A DNA stretch of 64,000 bases from Alviniconcha marisindica. Taxonomy: Eukaryota; Mollusca; Gastropoda; Provannidae. Position numbers and translations under genes: made by a program. Under the pieces are notes generated by a model. That model was not told the DNA's origin and did not search any database. It saw only the letters and a list, made by a program, of their open reading frames with translations. The stretch spans positions 375,001 to 439,000 of the forward strand of contig JABMCL010000697.1 in the NCBI GenBank assembly GCA_018857735.1, written 5' to 3'. Position 1 is the first letter of the stretch. Each line of letters opens with the position of its first letter. Of the stretch, positions 19,501-30,600 are shown in pieces.

Positions 19501-20416
19501 CTGATGCCTTCACAGTCACTGAAGCAGAAGATGAGACAGACAGTGGGTTAGCAGGAGGCAGAGCTGGTATGACTGGAATTGGTTTAAAATGGGGCAATGC
19601 ACTGCCATCAGTAGGCCTCATGAACTCACTGGGCCCAGACACTCCCAAACTCGATGGAATAGAGCGTGGAATAGTCACAGAAGTCTTAGATGCAGCGGCC
19701 ATCTTGTTTCCAGGAGTCTTTGGGGAGCTGGAGTACAAACAACTGTCCTCGGGGGGTTTCGAGACAACCTGCAAGGTGGTAGCATCATCAAATACTATCA
19801 GTGTGTCAACCGCCTGATCCTGGACAGTCACGGTGTCAGAAGGAATGGCGTACACTGAGGTGATCACATCAGACACTGGTGCCTCCTGCACTTGAACTTG
19901 TGTGCATGGCTCAACAAATGGGTTCTCATTTACCCCAAGGTCCTTCCCCTCTTCCAACTTGTTAATTTTGTGCTTAAGGCGAAGATGGGCAGCCATGCTT
20001 TCTCCACAGCCAAATTTCTGCTTGATGTTGCAGTCCTTGCACCACCAGTAGGTTGCCTTGACAACCAGGTTGACCCCTTCATCAATATCATCCAGTTCAT
20101 CAAAGTTGTCTTCCACTTGTGGCTGCTTGGGTTGGCTTTGAAGCTGGTCCACTTGAAGCTTGTCCAGGCCCAGGTCAACAAGACTGAAGTCATCAGGTGG
20201 CAGCACTGTATTAACTAACTCACTGGACTGGTGGCTTGACATGGAAACAGTTGCTATGGCATTGCTATTGTGGTTGTCCATGCAAATGGTTTCTGTGGCA
20301 ACAGCTGTTGTAGCATTGACACTGATTCCTGAGCTGCTCACCAGGGGAACAGTCATTGTGGCAACTGAAGTCTCCATCATACACTTGCTGGCTGTGTCCA
20401 GAGGTAACACATAGAT
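14114..20416 (-). CDS. ZnF-B: multi-C2H2 zinc-finger protein (about 1458 aa, four coding exons)
   Basis: Probable nuclear DNA-binding protein; no orthologue recognised. Coding segments on the minus strand are 20377-16574, 16215-16105, 15579-15364 and 14359-14114. The first exon begins at acceptor 20417 (TTTTCTCCAG). The start is ATG 20377 (good Kozak, A at -3) or the adjacent ATG 20380. An N-terminal finger at residues 113-136 (CX2CX14HX4H, with FGCGESM) matches ZnF-A. A basic linker includes GRKIKKPVRY, an AT-hook-like patch, and a duplicated KRLS-EVK segment. Two copies of the five-finger HNLDL module (from residues 594 and 932), joined by one extra finger, precede an 11-finger array whose final finger is C2HC. 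That totals 23 fingers. The stop lies in a minisatellite. Confidence 0.9.
15364..15579 (-). CDS. ZnF-B coding exon 3 (72 codons)
   Basis: The acceptor is TTGCTTTCAG. It begins VDHIGIKDFKHKC, carries fingers CEQC and CHTC, and ends TPYVCQ before donor GTACGT. Both boundaries match ZnF-A coding exon 3. Confidence 0.93.
15612..15645. repeat. (CA)n microsatellite in a ZnF-B intron
   Basis: About 17 CA units on the plus strand, that is (UG)n in the ZnF-B pre-mRNA, 33 nt upstream of the exon 3 acceptor. Confidence 0.95.
16033..16071 (-). repeat. Truncated 3' end of a family A SINE, antisense
   Basis: Reads ACGTAAGTAAACATGGTGC followed by TTAACGTCCACAGAAACCAT. This is the reverse complement of the core plus tail (TTTCTGTGGACGTTAAGCAC then CATGTTTACTTAC) of the family A SINEs. 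It lies in a ZnF-B intron, just past the exon 2 donor. Confidence 0.8.
16105..16215 (-). CDS. ZnF-B coding exon 2 (37 codons)
   Basis: The acceptor CTTCTGCCAAACCAG is followed by AGC AAG. The product SKLRNHMAKH completes the finger begun in exon 1 with correct CX2CX12HX3H spacing, then encodes a finger beginning CQFC and ends HRHEQ. Phase 0 on both sides. The donor is AACAG|GTATAA. Confidence 0.9.
16499..16552. repeat. (CA)n microsatellite in a ZnF-B intron
   Basis: About 27 CA units on the plus strand, that is (UG)n in the ZnF-B pre-mRNA, starting 21 nt after the exon 1 donor. Confidence 0.96.
16574..20377 (-). CDS. ZnF-B coding exon 1 (1268 codons)
   Basis: Holds the N-terminal finger, the linker, both HNLDL modules and the first four-and-a-half array fingers. 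It ends TFRFE before donor GAG|GTGTGTGTAAAC (16573). Translating past the donor gives Val-Cys runs from a (GT)n tract, which confirms the exon end. The intron splits finger CPRC-SKLRNHMAKH exactly. Confidence 0.92.
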
Positions 20417-21539
20417 CTGGAGAAAACAACAACAGACGGACTGATTAATTAATATCATATTAATATGCCAAATAATTTCTTCACACACCAAAGGTAATAG
20501 CTTGGCCAGTTCTGCTCACAATCTCTGCCCACACCAGTGTCACTGTCAGATATATGACAATGTTGTCATTGACATTGTCAAGACTAACAGTAACAACTGA
20601 AAAAGTGGTGTCGTCAGTCAACAACAATAACACTATAGCAGTTTACTCATTTACTGATTTAGCTGGTAGTTGCTTGTAAATCAAATGTGACAGACGCAAA
20701 TCAAATTGTTTTGTAAGGTCATTATTAATACTAAACTGAAATCAGAGTACAGTTCTTCTTCTTCTCATTAATGGCCAGAATCATTCTGATTCTCAGGATG
20801 AGTAGTGTTCAGGTAGGATGAGTAGAATTCACGCGCCCTTACAGGCGTTGTTGCATCTGCTCTGCTAATTATTGCAAATTTCGCTTGATTAGTCTCCCGG
20901 TTCGATTAGTGATGTGATACTGATAGCATTATTCCTCGTGATGTAGCCCTTATCGTGGAACCAGTTTTGTGTGTCACTTCCACTGGAAGTGAGGACAGTT
21001 GGTCTTGTTCTGTTTCGGCAAGTCCTGACTCTACTCTCTCAGTGTTTTACACTGCTTGCCGCCAGCCGGTCATGTTGAGCCTGTGTTCAGTGACAGCGTG
21101 TTCAGTGCAGCCGTGCGTCGCAACAACCGTGAGCTACACAACACACAGAAGAAAGTGTTGTTTGCCACCTGCGCCGCCCCTGTCCCCCGCTACACTCGAC
21201 ATGACCTTATGTCACTGGAAACCGCTGCCGCACCTCCCCCCTCCTTCCTCTCCCCCCAGCTGATCGCACGTCTATCACGTCTCGGCATTGCGACAAACGT
21301 ACCCAGAAAGCCACGCCGATCGAGAAGAGGAGGGAAGAATGAACGGAGGAAGATCAAAGTGATCGTCGGTTTTCGTGATCGACTTCCATCCGATTCTTCC
21401 AGCTCTCCAACCCCCTGTCAACACACCACTTCCCTACCACCTTCCTCTCCACCCAGTGACCGTGACGACCTCTCAGCCTCCTCGCTCAGCGCTCACAGAC
21501 AGCTGCTTCACATTCCTCTTAGTTCGCCCTCAACCGAAA

Positions 21540-24380
21540 ACACACTCCTTATCTGCCTCTTCAATGCAAGATCCGTCGGCACTTCCTGGACATGTCCACC
21601 TTCATTCAGGACAACATCGACATCATGCTGCTGACGGAGACCTGGCCTGGCTCCGCCTGGGTACTCGGTCCTCTCCTTCCCCCGCTCTGCAGGGGGGTCC
21701 GGCGCAAAAGGCAGACGCCGGCATCGCCTTCGTCATAAGGGACTCTCTTAAGCCGCATGTCGATACCACTTCGTCCTTTCCCGTTCAGCACCCATGCTTT
21801 GAAACCGCGCAGCTGACTCTAACATACAACAAGCAACTAACCAACTTGTTCTGTATCTACCGCTCTCCTACCCAGCAAAAAGAACAAATTCTCTGACTCC
21901 ATGTTTTTCGATCAGTTTTCCGACTTCCTTGAGCACCTGACAGTCTGCCTGGCAAAACACTCCTTATGGGTGACTTTAACTTTCATTTTGAAAACGTAGA
22001 AAACAAAACTCCAGAAAACTACACGATATCATAGACATGTTTAACCTAACCCAGTCCGTTTCTGAACCTACTCACAACCAAGGCCATCTGCTCGACTTAG
22101 TTGTGTTTTCCAAGCAAAGTGATAACATCCTCGTTTCTACAAAACTACACCATGGACAAACATCTGACCACACAGCCATCTTGCGCAAACTTGATGTATC
22201 TGTACCCGTACAAAAACCTGAAACTTTTTCGTACCGATGCCTCAAAAAGATTAACACCGGCGCCTTTAAACAAGATCTCTCTCACGCTGTCTCACAAGTC
22301 AGTTCTATCAGTGACTACAATAACCATCTCTGTTCTGTCCTTGACAAGCACGCCCCTCTCTGTCGTTGCACAGTCCGTACAAGGAAGCCGACGCCCTGGT
22401 TCGGCAGTACTGCGGAGCAGTTCGGCTGTGAGCTGAAACGGGAACGTCGGCAAGCGGAGAGACGATGGCTCAAATCTAAGCTCACCGTCCACAAACAGAT
22501 ATACGACTCCATTAAACAGAAAGTAACAAACCTTGTAGATAAAGCCAAACAAGCCTACTACTCTGCTAAGATTCAGTCTAGCACAACCTGTAAACAGCTC
22601 TTTCAAAACTTCAACACTATCCTCGGCAAAAGCAGATCTTCACCTCTTCCTTCAACATTTGACTCTGACGACCTTCCGAAAGTCTTTTCTGATTACTTCA
22701 CTGAGAAAATCTGCACCATCAGAAACAATTTTCCTCCTCCAAACCCAGCTGCTTGCCCTGATACCTCTTTCGCTGGAAATCCCTTGCTAACTTTTGAGTC
22801 TGTCTCTGATGAATTTGTCTTAAAAATAATCAACAGTGCATCTGCCAAGTCTTGTGAACTTGATCCTATTCCCACCACGCTTCTTTATGAAAACCTTGAC
22901 ATCCTCTTGCCGACCATCACGAACATCATCAACACATCTCTTAACAATGGCATTGTACCACGTGATCTGAAGACAGCCATCGTCAAACCTCTGTTGAAAA
23001 GCCATCACTTGACAAAAATCTTTTGAAAAACTACCGTCCCATTTCTAACCTTCCATTTCTGTCCAAAATTCTTGAAAAAGTCGTTCTCCACAAACTTCTC
23101 TCCCATCTCCAAGAAAACAACCTCAGCAATCCCTTTCAGTCAGCCTGTCGAGCAGGACACAGCACTGAGACCGTTTTATTACGTATTGTAAACGATATTC
23201 TTTCTGCTCTGGACAATGACAACATTTCTGTTCTTCTTTTGTTGGATCTTTCTGCCGCTTTTGACACTATTGACCACCAAATTCTCCTCTCCCGCCTGAA
23301 CTCTGTTTTTGGCATTCAGTCTACTGCACTCCAATGGTTTCACTCATACCTCTCAGACAGATATCAGTCCACTTCAGTCAATAACTCGTCTTCGTCACCA
23401 TTACAGCTCATGTACGGTGTGCCTCAGGGCTCAGTACTGGGGCCCATTCTCTTCGTCCTGTACACTACACCTCTCTCCGATATCATAGCTAACCACTCTG
23501 TAAACCATCAGCTTTTCGCAGATGACACACAGCTCCAGAAATCAGCTCCTCTCAGTGAAGTGACCAACCTCACCAAAGAACTCAATGCATGCACAGACGA
23601 CATAAAAACATGGATGACTGAAAATCAGCTCAAACTGAACGACAACAAAACAGAAGTTCTTCTCTTTCCGTTTTCGTCTTCCTTGAAACCTTATACCGTT
23701 CCCCTCCCTGACTCCGCGATTACTCTTGGCTCTCACAACATCCCCTTCTCTGATTCTGCCAGGAACCTTGGATTCATTCTTGACTCAAAACTGTCCATGA
23801 AGAAGCATGTCATAAAAATCTGCCAAACTGCTTATTTCGAGCTTAAACGCATTAGTTCAATCTGCAGGTTTCTCACTGAAGACGCAACCAAGACTCTTGT
23901 TACTTCCTATATCCTTTCATGGCTTGACTACTGCAACTGTCTCCTCATGGGTACACCTAATTCTGTCATCCAACCTCTCCAGAAAATTCAGAACTTTGCT
24001 GCAAGACTTGTTCTCTTGGCACCCTGTCACCAACACTCAACACCTCTCCTGGAAAAACTGCACTGGCTTCCCATTTCAGAACGTATTAAGTATAAAGTCG
24101 CTTGTATGTGTTTCAGTGCTATAAATGGTTCTGGTCCTGCTTACCTCTCTGAACTGCTGCATGTCTACACTCCATCTCGCACACTACGCTCTTCTTTGAC
24201 ACCCACATGCTGGAAATCCAACAATACAAACACAAGACTCATGGCTTCCGCGCCTTCTCTTGCTTTGGACCCCACATTTGGAATTCACTCCCACAAGACC
24301 TTAGACACTGCTCAACCCTGTCATCTTTTAAAGCCAAACTGAAAACCATCCTCTTCTCACAGTATTTCCATCCTAACTAA
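21540..24380 (+). pseudogene. LINE ORF2 remnant (endonuclease-reverse transcriptase), frameshifted
   Basis: The endonuclease is spread over at least three frames between 21540 and 22036. A long frame at 22037-23026 ends with a shift at about 23005-23026, just before KNYRPISNLPFLSK, which continues in another frame from 23023. A further shift near 24235 moves the C-terminus to a frame ending at the stop 24378-24380. RT catalytic FADD is intact, but the protein cannot be made as a whole. Confidence 0.88.
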
Positions 24381-24402
24381 TATCAGTACCCAGTTTCTGC
24401 TA

Positions 24403-24410
<8 letters not shown>

Positions 24411-24440
<30 letters not shown>
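24411..24440. repeat. (GT)n microsatellite in LINE 3' UTR
   Basis: About 15 GT units just after the LINE stop codon. Confidence 0.93.
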
Positions 24441-24442
<2 letters not shown>

Positions 24443-25245
24443 ATAGTGTTTTTATTATTATTATTTTTTAGTTTTTTAAAGTTTTTATATATATAATACT
24501 TTATGTAAATTGTTTTGGTAGAACTATGCTCTACATGTGTATAGAATATCATATTTAGGTTAATATGTATCATGTGAGCGCTCAGGGCGCTGATGAGCGC
24601 ATGATAAATGTACATTATTATTATTATTATTCTGCCATTAGTATAGTAGTATTACTAGTAATAGTGTTTAAGTCTTAAGAGGGTCAGGCCGGGGTGGCCA
24701 GGGGACAGAGAAGTGAGTAAGCAAATAAACAATAATTTGAATAAATTAATATTTTGTTTATATTTGATATTACTATTAATAACAATAATAACAGCAGTAG
24801 TAATAATGTCAATAACAATAAAAGTACAGTAATATTTTTAAACTAATATTACAGATACTGCTCAGTTAGGCTTGTTGGGCATAACTCAATTATCATCCTG
24901 CTTAAAAATTAGCTTTAACACTTACTGCAAATAATCCATTTTGCTACTTCAATTTAAATGTTTTAATTTGCATATTTCCCCACAATTTAAGACTGTTACT
25001 ATGTTAGTTTTGTTACTATTGTTAAATATCTAATAAATATTAATGTTTAAATACAACTTCAAAATTTGTTTATATTTTATAATAATTAATTAATAAGACC
25101 ACATGTACTCAAGCTAGGGTCTCACATAAATTTGCCACTTTTTTTGTTTTTGTTTTTATTTACAACTGATAAATTTTCCGCTTCGTTGATGGCACTGATC
25201 GTCAAGTTGCATCGTTTGTTTCCATGTACCTGCGGCCGTACTTAC

Positions 25246-25560
25246 GCCTAGAATAATAGCCGGTTGGGGGACGTTTTGGTGTCGGGGGATGCAAAATAAA
25301 AACTGACAACTGGAAGCCATTCGTCCTTTCCGCCATTGGAATCAAGTTGTCCTAGAAGTGACGAATTTTGGCACGATCGTCTGCAAATGTTTTTTCTAAT
25401 AACGCCGGTATTACGGGGTATTACTTACATCATCAAATACCGTGATTAATTTCCTCTTCTTCTTTTTTTTTTCTTTCAGTGGAACTAAACCATGTAAAAT
25501 GGCGTGCGCTCGATTTCCCAGATGGTTGCGCCCTGCGAAGTGAAGTCGAGGCTTACATTT
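25246..25560 (-). promoter_or_regulatory. Candidate promoter / non-coding first exon of ZnF-B
   Basis: On the minus strand, a strong donor GTAAGT (25245-25240) is preceded by a CpG-containing stretch. The stretch has CCAATGGCGG (CCAAT box plus a YY1-like ATGGCGG; plus-strand CCGCCATTGG at 25332-25341) and, on the plus strand, AAAATGGCG at about 25497-25505. This is consistent with an initiating region, but no start site can be proven from sequence. Confidence 0.35.
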
Positions 25561-26007
25561 GGGTCTATTCACCGCAAGCTAGCGTAGTCCTAAACACAAA
25601 TTTCAATCATTTTGAATTGATTCTAAGTTTATATGATTTTTTAGAATATGTCGCAAGTTTCTAAAGGTTATTCAGTATTCGCTCCGAGCTAAAAAGTAGA
25701 CAAGCCAAAGTAATGTTTTATTTTGATGGTTTGTCACAATCAGAAATTCGCTTCCGTGACTGCAGCGAAATTTGCCGACGTTTACCGAACTCAACACGAT
25801 CAGTCCCCAGATACAGAGATTGGTCCACAGAGACTGCGCGGACTATTACCACAGACATTGAATTACTATGTTGTTGTTGTTTTTAATGAATAATTCAATG
25901 ACTGTGACTATTACTAATTAGGGACGGGAGGGCGTCCACCTCTTCTTTCACACAGACCTTGGGCTCTGATGTGTGTTGCATATGTAATACATGATATATA
26001 GATATAG

Positions 26008-26011
<4 letters not shown>

Positions 26012-26072
<61 letters not shown>
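26012..26072. repeat. (TA)n microsatellite
   Basis: About 30 uninterrupted AT dinucleotides. Confidence 0.96.
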
Positions 26073-26075
<3 letters not shown>

Positions 26076-26370
26076 TGATGTACATTATTTAAACTATTAT
26101 AGTCATTTATGTTTGAACCTGTGTTGATGTGTCTGTTATGTGTTGATAATCTTGACGCACACTGTATTGTTTGTATCATTGTTCAGCTCTGTGCTGCAGG
26201 ACAATGTAAAAATGTCCATTCTTCTACTTAATACTGTGCCAGGCACACCATCACATAGTGGGAGCATTAGTGGCCCAGTGAAATTTATGGACACATGCAT
26301 GGCAGCTTTGGTCCATTCCATTAAAATGTCATTTGAAATGGTTTAAAACTATCTACACAATCTCAGGTGG

Positions 26371-26390
26371 GATATATATATCTATATACA

Positions 26391-26454
<64 letters not shown>
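26371..26454. repeat. (TATC)n plus (TA)n compound microsatellite
   Basis: About eight TATC units flanked by TA dinucleotides, ending in a run of about 15 TA units. Confidence 0.94.
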
Positions 26455-26455
<1 letters not shown>

Positions 26456-26686
26456 TACAGCAGACAGTGGGTGATACTGGGCTTCAGTGCCAAGGCTGTC
26501 CATGAATACCAGAGGCAGAGGGGCTCTGGTGTGCCACCGTAGAAGCTGGTTACTAATAAGTAATATTCACACACACACACACTCTGTTCATCACATGACT
26601 CAAATTAAAAGCATTAGGTACTGACTTTTATTTTCATTTTGTGCAGGACAGATACTGAACTCAATTCAGGTAAGAAAACTGCACAA

Positions 26687-26717
<31 letters not shown>

Positions 26718-27661
26718 TTTTTACACTGGACACATGGACTGAGATGTCTGGGGAGTTACTGTCTCCTCCTTCTCTACTCACTCTTCTGGTGGTGGGCTCC
26801 AGGTCAAGTGCTTCACCTCACTGATGAAAAGCATGGCTCTGTATCACTATCATGTTACAGGGAGCATACTTAGGATCCAGCAGCAGTTGGGGAAAAAAAT
26901 GGCCTGGCAAAATTTGAAAATATGAACATTAATTAGCAAGTAATGTCTAATGAAGACACACAATTACAATATATATATTATCAATCATGATGCAGCATAA
27001 ATGATTTTTTGCCAAATATGTCCATCATGATCTGCCTTGTACCCGAAATCCATTTTATTTCTTCAGTACCTGCACTCAGCATTCCCCAAACATTTGTTTG
27101 GTAGAGGTTTCAAATTTTCAATCCATGATCCAGTCCCTGATGAACTGGGGACAAAAATGTGAACAGTCCTTCCCCTTTTTCATCCTCTCTTCATCAATAT
27201 CATGTTTTCTTTTTACTGGAGACTGGATTTATTTGATATATAAACACACACACACACATACACACACACACACACACCAGCACAACCACAATTTAGCTGC
27301 AAAACAAAAACAAAAAAACAAAACAAAACAGACACACACTCACCTATGCACTCAGTATGTAACACACACACACACACAATCATGTACACCCACCCATCTA
27401 TCATGCACACACACACACGCACATTGATTTCAACATTTTTCTATTGAGCTATTTAACCATGTTGCACCTAACTTGCAAAAGTAAATTAAGACCTTTTTCC
27501 TCCTTTCTGTACCCATGACTCGGCATGAGGCAACCTGAATTTTACTGTAAGTTATTCAGTATTAATTACACAACCTATTATTTAATATCAATACCCACAG
27601 ATCACAGTTTACTCATACTATATATAAATATATATATATATACACTTGCTTCAAGCTGATG

Positions 27662-28351
27662 TTAATGTTTTGTTTCCATGCTCTTGGACTCAGCACCTTT
27701 ATTTGCCTTTGCCACAGGGACTTCTTTTGATTCATGCATGATGCTCCCAGTTCTTGTCCCTGTTTCATCAGTGTCCATCTCATACCACACATAGGACCAG
27801 AAACAGTCAAATGCCAGAGAGATGGTGTTGTCATACAAGACCCTATACTTGGTTGGCAAGAAGTAAAAGTTGACAAACTGCGCTGGGGGCCAAACAATCC
27901 ACTCGGTGACGTAGAGTACAGAGCCCTTGTCCACAAAGTCCTTCTTGATCTCAGCCAGGCTCTTCCTCTCCATGAGACCTAGACTGAGTATGAAAAGCGA
28001 AACGTAGACAGGGGAGCACACCAGCTGGTCCAGTAACACCTTCTTGCACAGCACCCGTAATGCACGCCCTGGTAACCACCGATCAAGGAGAATGTACCAG
28101 TAGTGGATAAATGGGCCAATGATCAGCCCCGTACATGCCATAAACTTAGTGCGTGTCGAATCCCAGGTGACATTTTTCTGTTTGGTGTTAGCCTGGTAAA
28201 ACTGCTGAAAGATGTCACCGGTGACAGACAGGCTGGCAGTGATAGTTGTGTTGGTGAGGAGCAGCATTTTTGGTGAGAACAACTTCTGCCTGGTTGTAAC
28301 AGCTGAGTTTACCAGAGGCTGGATGGCCAAGCGGAGTGCTCCCAAACCCAT
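27662..28351 (-). CDS. MPV17L2: MPV17-like protein 2 (Mpv17/PMP22 family), single coding exon
   Basis: 229 aa from ATG 28351 (GCA before, GGT after); the frame is open to a GTG at 28372 but that is not a start. Family members are multi-pass inner mitochondrial membrane proteins; vertebrate MPV17L2 is linked to mitoribosome assembly. Visible family features, in order: DSTRT-FMACTGLIIGPFIHYWY, LDRWLPGRALRVLCKKVLLDQ, a hydrophobic YVSLFILSLG segment, then the family signature TEWIVWPPAQFVNFYFLPTK with YRVLYDNTISLAFDCFWSY. The N-terminus (LRLAIQPLVNSAVTTRQ) is basic/hydroxylated like a mitochondrial presequence. The C-terminal 35 residues are Lys/Glu-rich and variable. Length matches the family. 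Stop TAA at 27664-27662. Upstream exons, if any, are non-coding. Confidence 0.9.
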   Translation of the reverse strand: MGLGALRLAIQPLVNSAVTTRQKLFSPKMLLLTNTTITASLSVTGDIFQQFYQANTKQKNVTWDSTRTKFMACTGLIIGPFIHYWYILLDRWLPGRALRVLCKKVLLDQLVCSPVYVSLFILSLGLMERKSLAEIKKDFVDKGSVLYVTEWIVWPPAQFVNFYFLPTKYRVLYDNTISLAFDCFWSYVWYEMDTDETGTRTGSIMHESKEVPVAKANKGAESKSMETKH

Positions 28352-30057
28352 TGCAGTGCGTCTTGCAAGCACTCCAAATTAATGACTTCTGTTTTCAGGG
28401 CAAGGTCTATGAAGTGTGTCTGCACTTTTGTGCAAGTGAAGCGGTCGATGATGATCTGCTCCTGGCATTGTATCTGTTTTCATTTAGCTGCTCACTATCT
28501 TCAAACAAGTGCTCCTTATGTATCACAATTCACCCAACCTGAAAACAGACAAATGTGGGTACAGCTTGTGAACTGAAAAAAGATAGAAAAACAGATACTG
28601 AGATAGGGGTGGACAAAACAGAAGGTAAATAGATTTATTATATATCTAGTAGATTAAGACCTGTAGTCACACTTAGTCTTTCTGAATAAAAGTTTAAGAC
28701 AATCCCACCCCCCCCCCCCCCCCCCCCCCTTTCAACATATCAATTTGCGTTGTTTATATCTTGAGTAAAAATAATTAAAATACAGTGACACCTGACAACT
28801 TTTGACACACACTCAAAGTCAAACACATATCTCTGACTATATAGAACTCTGGTTTATAATGATATGAATATTATGTGATATTGAAAGCAAACACCTTCAA
28901 ATGTACTCCCCCCCCCCCCAGTCATTGATTCCAAACATCCTGTAAATTTTAATGCAAGTAAATTAACACTGCAATACATCATGCACCATCAGAAGCACTG
29001 TAGCAGCACCAAAAACAAACAATGTATACAAAACTTTGCTCTGCAACTGTAAGCATAACCTACACTTTTTCACAGTGCTAATGCAGTAATAGTACCGGAC
29101 AAAATTCCCACAGCATAGGTGTACAGTGATAGTATTTGTGCCTTGTCTAGTCTATAGCCTTCCATTTCCAAAGTGACACTTACAAGATGACGTGACCTCC
29201 CCTGAACTTTCAAGGTAGATGGTCAATTAACTCAAGGTTGATCTCAGCCCATTATGTGATAAAGGACATGGATGCACTCACACTAGTCACAGGCACTTGA
29301 GTTTGGCCATTTAGTTGATGCCTTTTTCTTTTCTTTCTTTTTTTTAACACTAATTTTAGCCTGTTTTCCATTTCCATGCACATACACTATTCAATGAAGC
29401 CAGTTTCAACAATGTGACTGTCTGACATTGACAGTGGGATTGCCCTGGAATATGTATTATCAGTGTAACTGTAAGTGATTCTTGCTTAAATTGTGTCACT
29501 CACTGAGTCGGGGTGGGGGGGTGGGGGGTGGGGGGGGGTCAACCTTGACTAAGTTGATGCCATTAAATACTAGAACTAAATTACTAATACTATTACATTT
29601 TACAGTATTAAGAATTATTACTAGCCTGCTGCTTCAGTATATGGTATCCATAAAATAAAATAAAAACTAGTATGATATAATTCAGTTTTAGTACTTTTAC
29701 TTCTAGTATCAAACAACCGAAGTATTCAATCAACCAGCCGATGTTTCTGCCAGTTTAAAGTATCCCAGTGTCGTATTGTATTTCAATTTGATAAAACAAA
29801 GCGAACTGTAGGCGACAGAACTGTGCACACACCACGCTGATGACCTCTGTGAGACGAGTTTAAAGATAAGTTCTAACCTTACTTACAGTTACAGTTATGT
29901 ATAATCATAATAATGGCAAAACACAAGAGGGTTGATGTCGGTCTACATCAAAAATTGAAGAAGTCATCACATCCTCATAGTCATACACGATTAACAGAAT
30001 AATGTAACATATCAATTATACATAGGTGCACTAGTAATAGTAACACCGAAATCTTAC
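28352..30057 (-). other. 5' flank / probable 5'-UTR intron of the MPV17L2-like gene
   Basis: No coding sequence. A weak acceptor (CCTGAAAACAG, about 28389) precedes the ATG exon. A strong minus-strand donor CCAAG|GTAAGAT at 30057-30052 suggests a non-coding first exon just right of it. C runs occur at 28708-28729 and 28909-28919, and a G run at about 29508-29538. Confidence 0.45.
28708..28729. repeat. 22-bp poly-C run
   Basis: An uninterrupted C homopolymer; its length may be unreliable in assembly. Confidence 0.9.
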
Positions 30058-30600
30058 CTTGGTACTCATTGCGTCATACATGACAGACGACCAACCTGTC
30101 TGCCCCGAGTACTAGAGCCAGCACTCTAGGTAGGACCCTCGTCTAGGCCAGTACTCACGTGTGCTTGAAAACCAATAAAACCGAAACTAGTAATTTTAAA
30201 ATGACACCAAAACGAATATATTTGCTAACATTTACCAACATCATTAAAGTCTTCTTCTACACATTTCTTTTTATATTTTATTACGATCCTTGTTCGATGA
30301 CAGAATTAAAACAAAACAAAAAAAATGAATCTACATTTTATATTACCTTTCACCGGAAGTAGTGTGCGCCACCATCTGTTTCGTGCAAACCAAAGATTTT
30401 TGAGGGAACTGCAACGTGTGTTTGTTTTTTTCAGGTCATCAGGAACACCTAGTGCTTCATCAACTAACAAGCAACAAACGTAAGGCAGTGTTTTTCAGTA
30501 ACTGTGCATTCTTAGTGCATTTGCGTTCCTGCCTTTATGGCAAACAAAGCGCACAAGCTGCGGCAGTTCCGTCGTTTTTAGGTAGGACTTCGTTGCAAAG
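30058..30600. promoter_or_regulatory. Candidate bidirectional promoter (MPV17L2-like / hnRNP C-like)
   Basis: A consensus ETS site CCGGAAGT at 30353-30360 is followed by GTGCGCCACCATCTG, whose reverse complement has an ATGGTGGCGC YY1-like core. Leftward, a strong minus-strand donor sits at 30057 for the MPV17L2-like gene. Rightward, a plus-strand donor TTTTTAG|GTAGGA lies at 30582, which could end a non-coding first exon of the hnRNP C-like gene. Direct evidence of initiation is lacking. Confidence 0.4.

Larger units (their letters stand above)
20940..24632 (+). mobile_element. Decayed CR1/L2-like non-LTR retrotransposon
   Basis: A single element with, in order, a basic N-terminal region (about 21056-21570), an apurinic-type endonuclease remnant (21540-22200; NARSV, LLTETW in a second frame, TSDHTAI), a reverse transcriptase (22800-23800; VPQGSVLGPILF, FADD at about 23513-23524) and a C-terminal domain ending in WNSLP-LR-FK-LKT-LF. 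The 3' end is a short UTR, a (GT)n tract, and an (ATT)n tail at 24616-24632. Family assignment to the CR1/L2 side of the Jockey group rests on motif style. The 5' boundary is uncertain. Confidence 0.88.
20417..25245 (-). other. Probable 5' intron of ZnF-B
   Basis: The ZnF-B start exon begins with an acceptor at 20417, so at least one upstream exon must exist. A strong minus-strand donor, TAGGC|GTAAGT, lies at 25245-25240 within promoter-like sequence. If used, the intron is about 4.8 kb and contains a LINE in the antisense orientation. The remainder (24640-25150) is AT-rich with no feature seen. Confidence 0.45.
25561..27600. other. Intergenic stretch with TA and TATC repeats
   Basis: No coding sequence was recognised. 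It holds (TA)n at 26012-26072, (TATC)n/(TA)n at 26371-26454, a short (TA)n at about 26688-26710 and CA tracts at 27245-27277 and 27362-27380. An isolated acceptor-donor pair encloses 23 nt at 26647-26669. Confidence 0.7.

Noticed and set aside
25479..25664. 61-aa plus-strand frame after a pyrimidine-rich acceptor
   Set aside because: No family match and no donor or following exon; the region reads better as a minus-strand promoter.
28352..28372. Upstream start of the MPV17L2-like protein at 28372
   Set aside because: That codon is GTG; the first ATG in frame is 28351 with good context.
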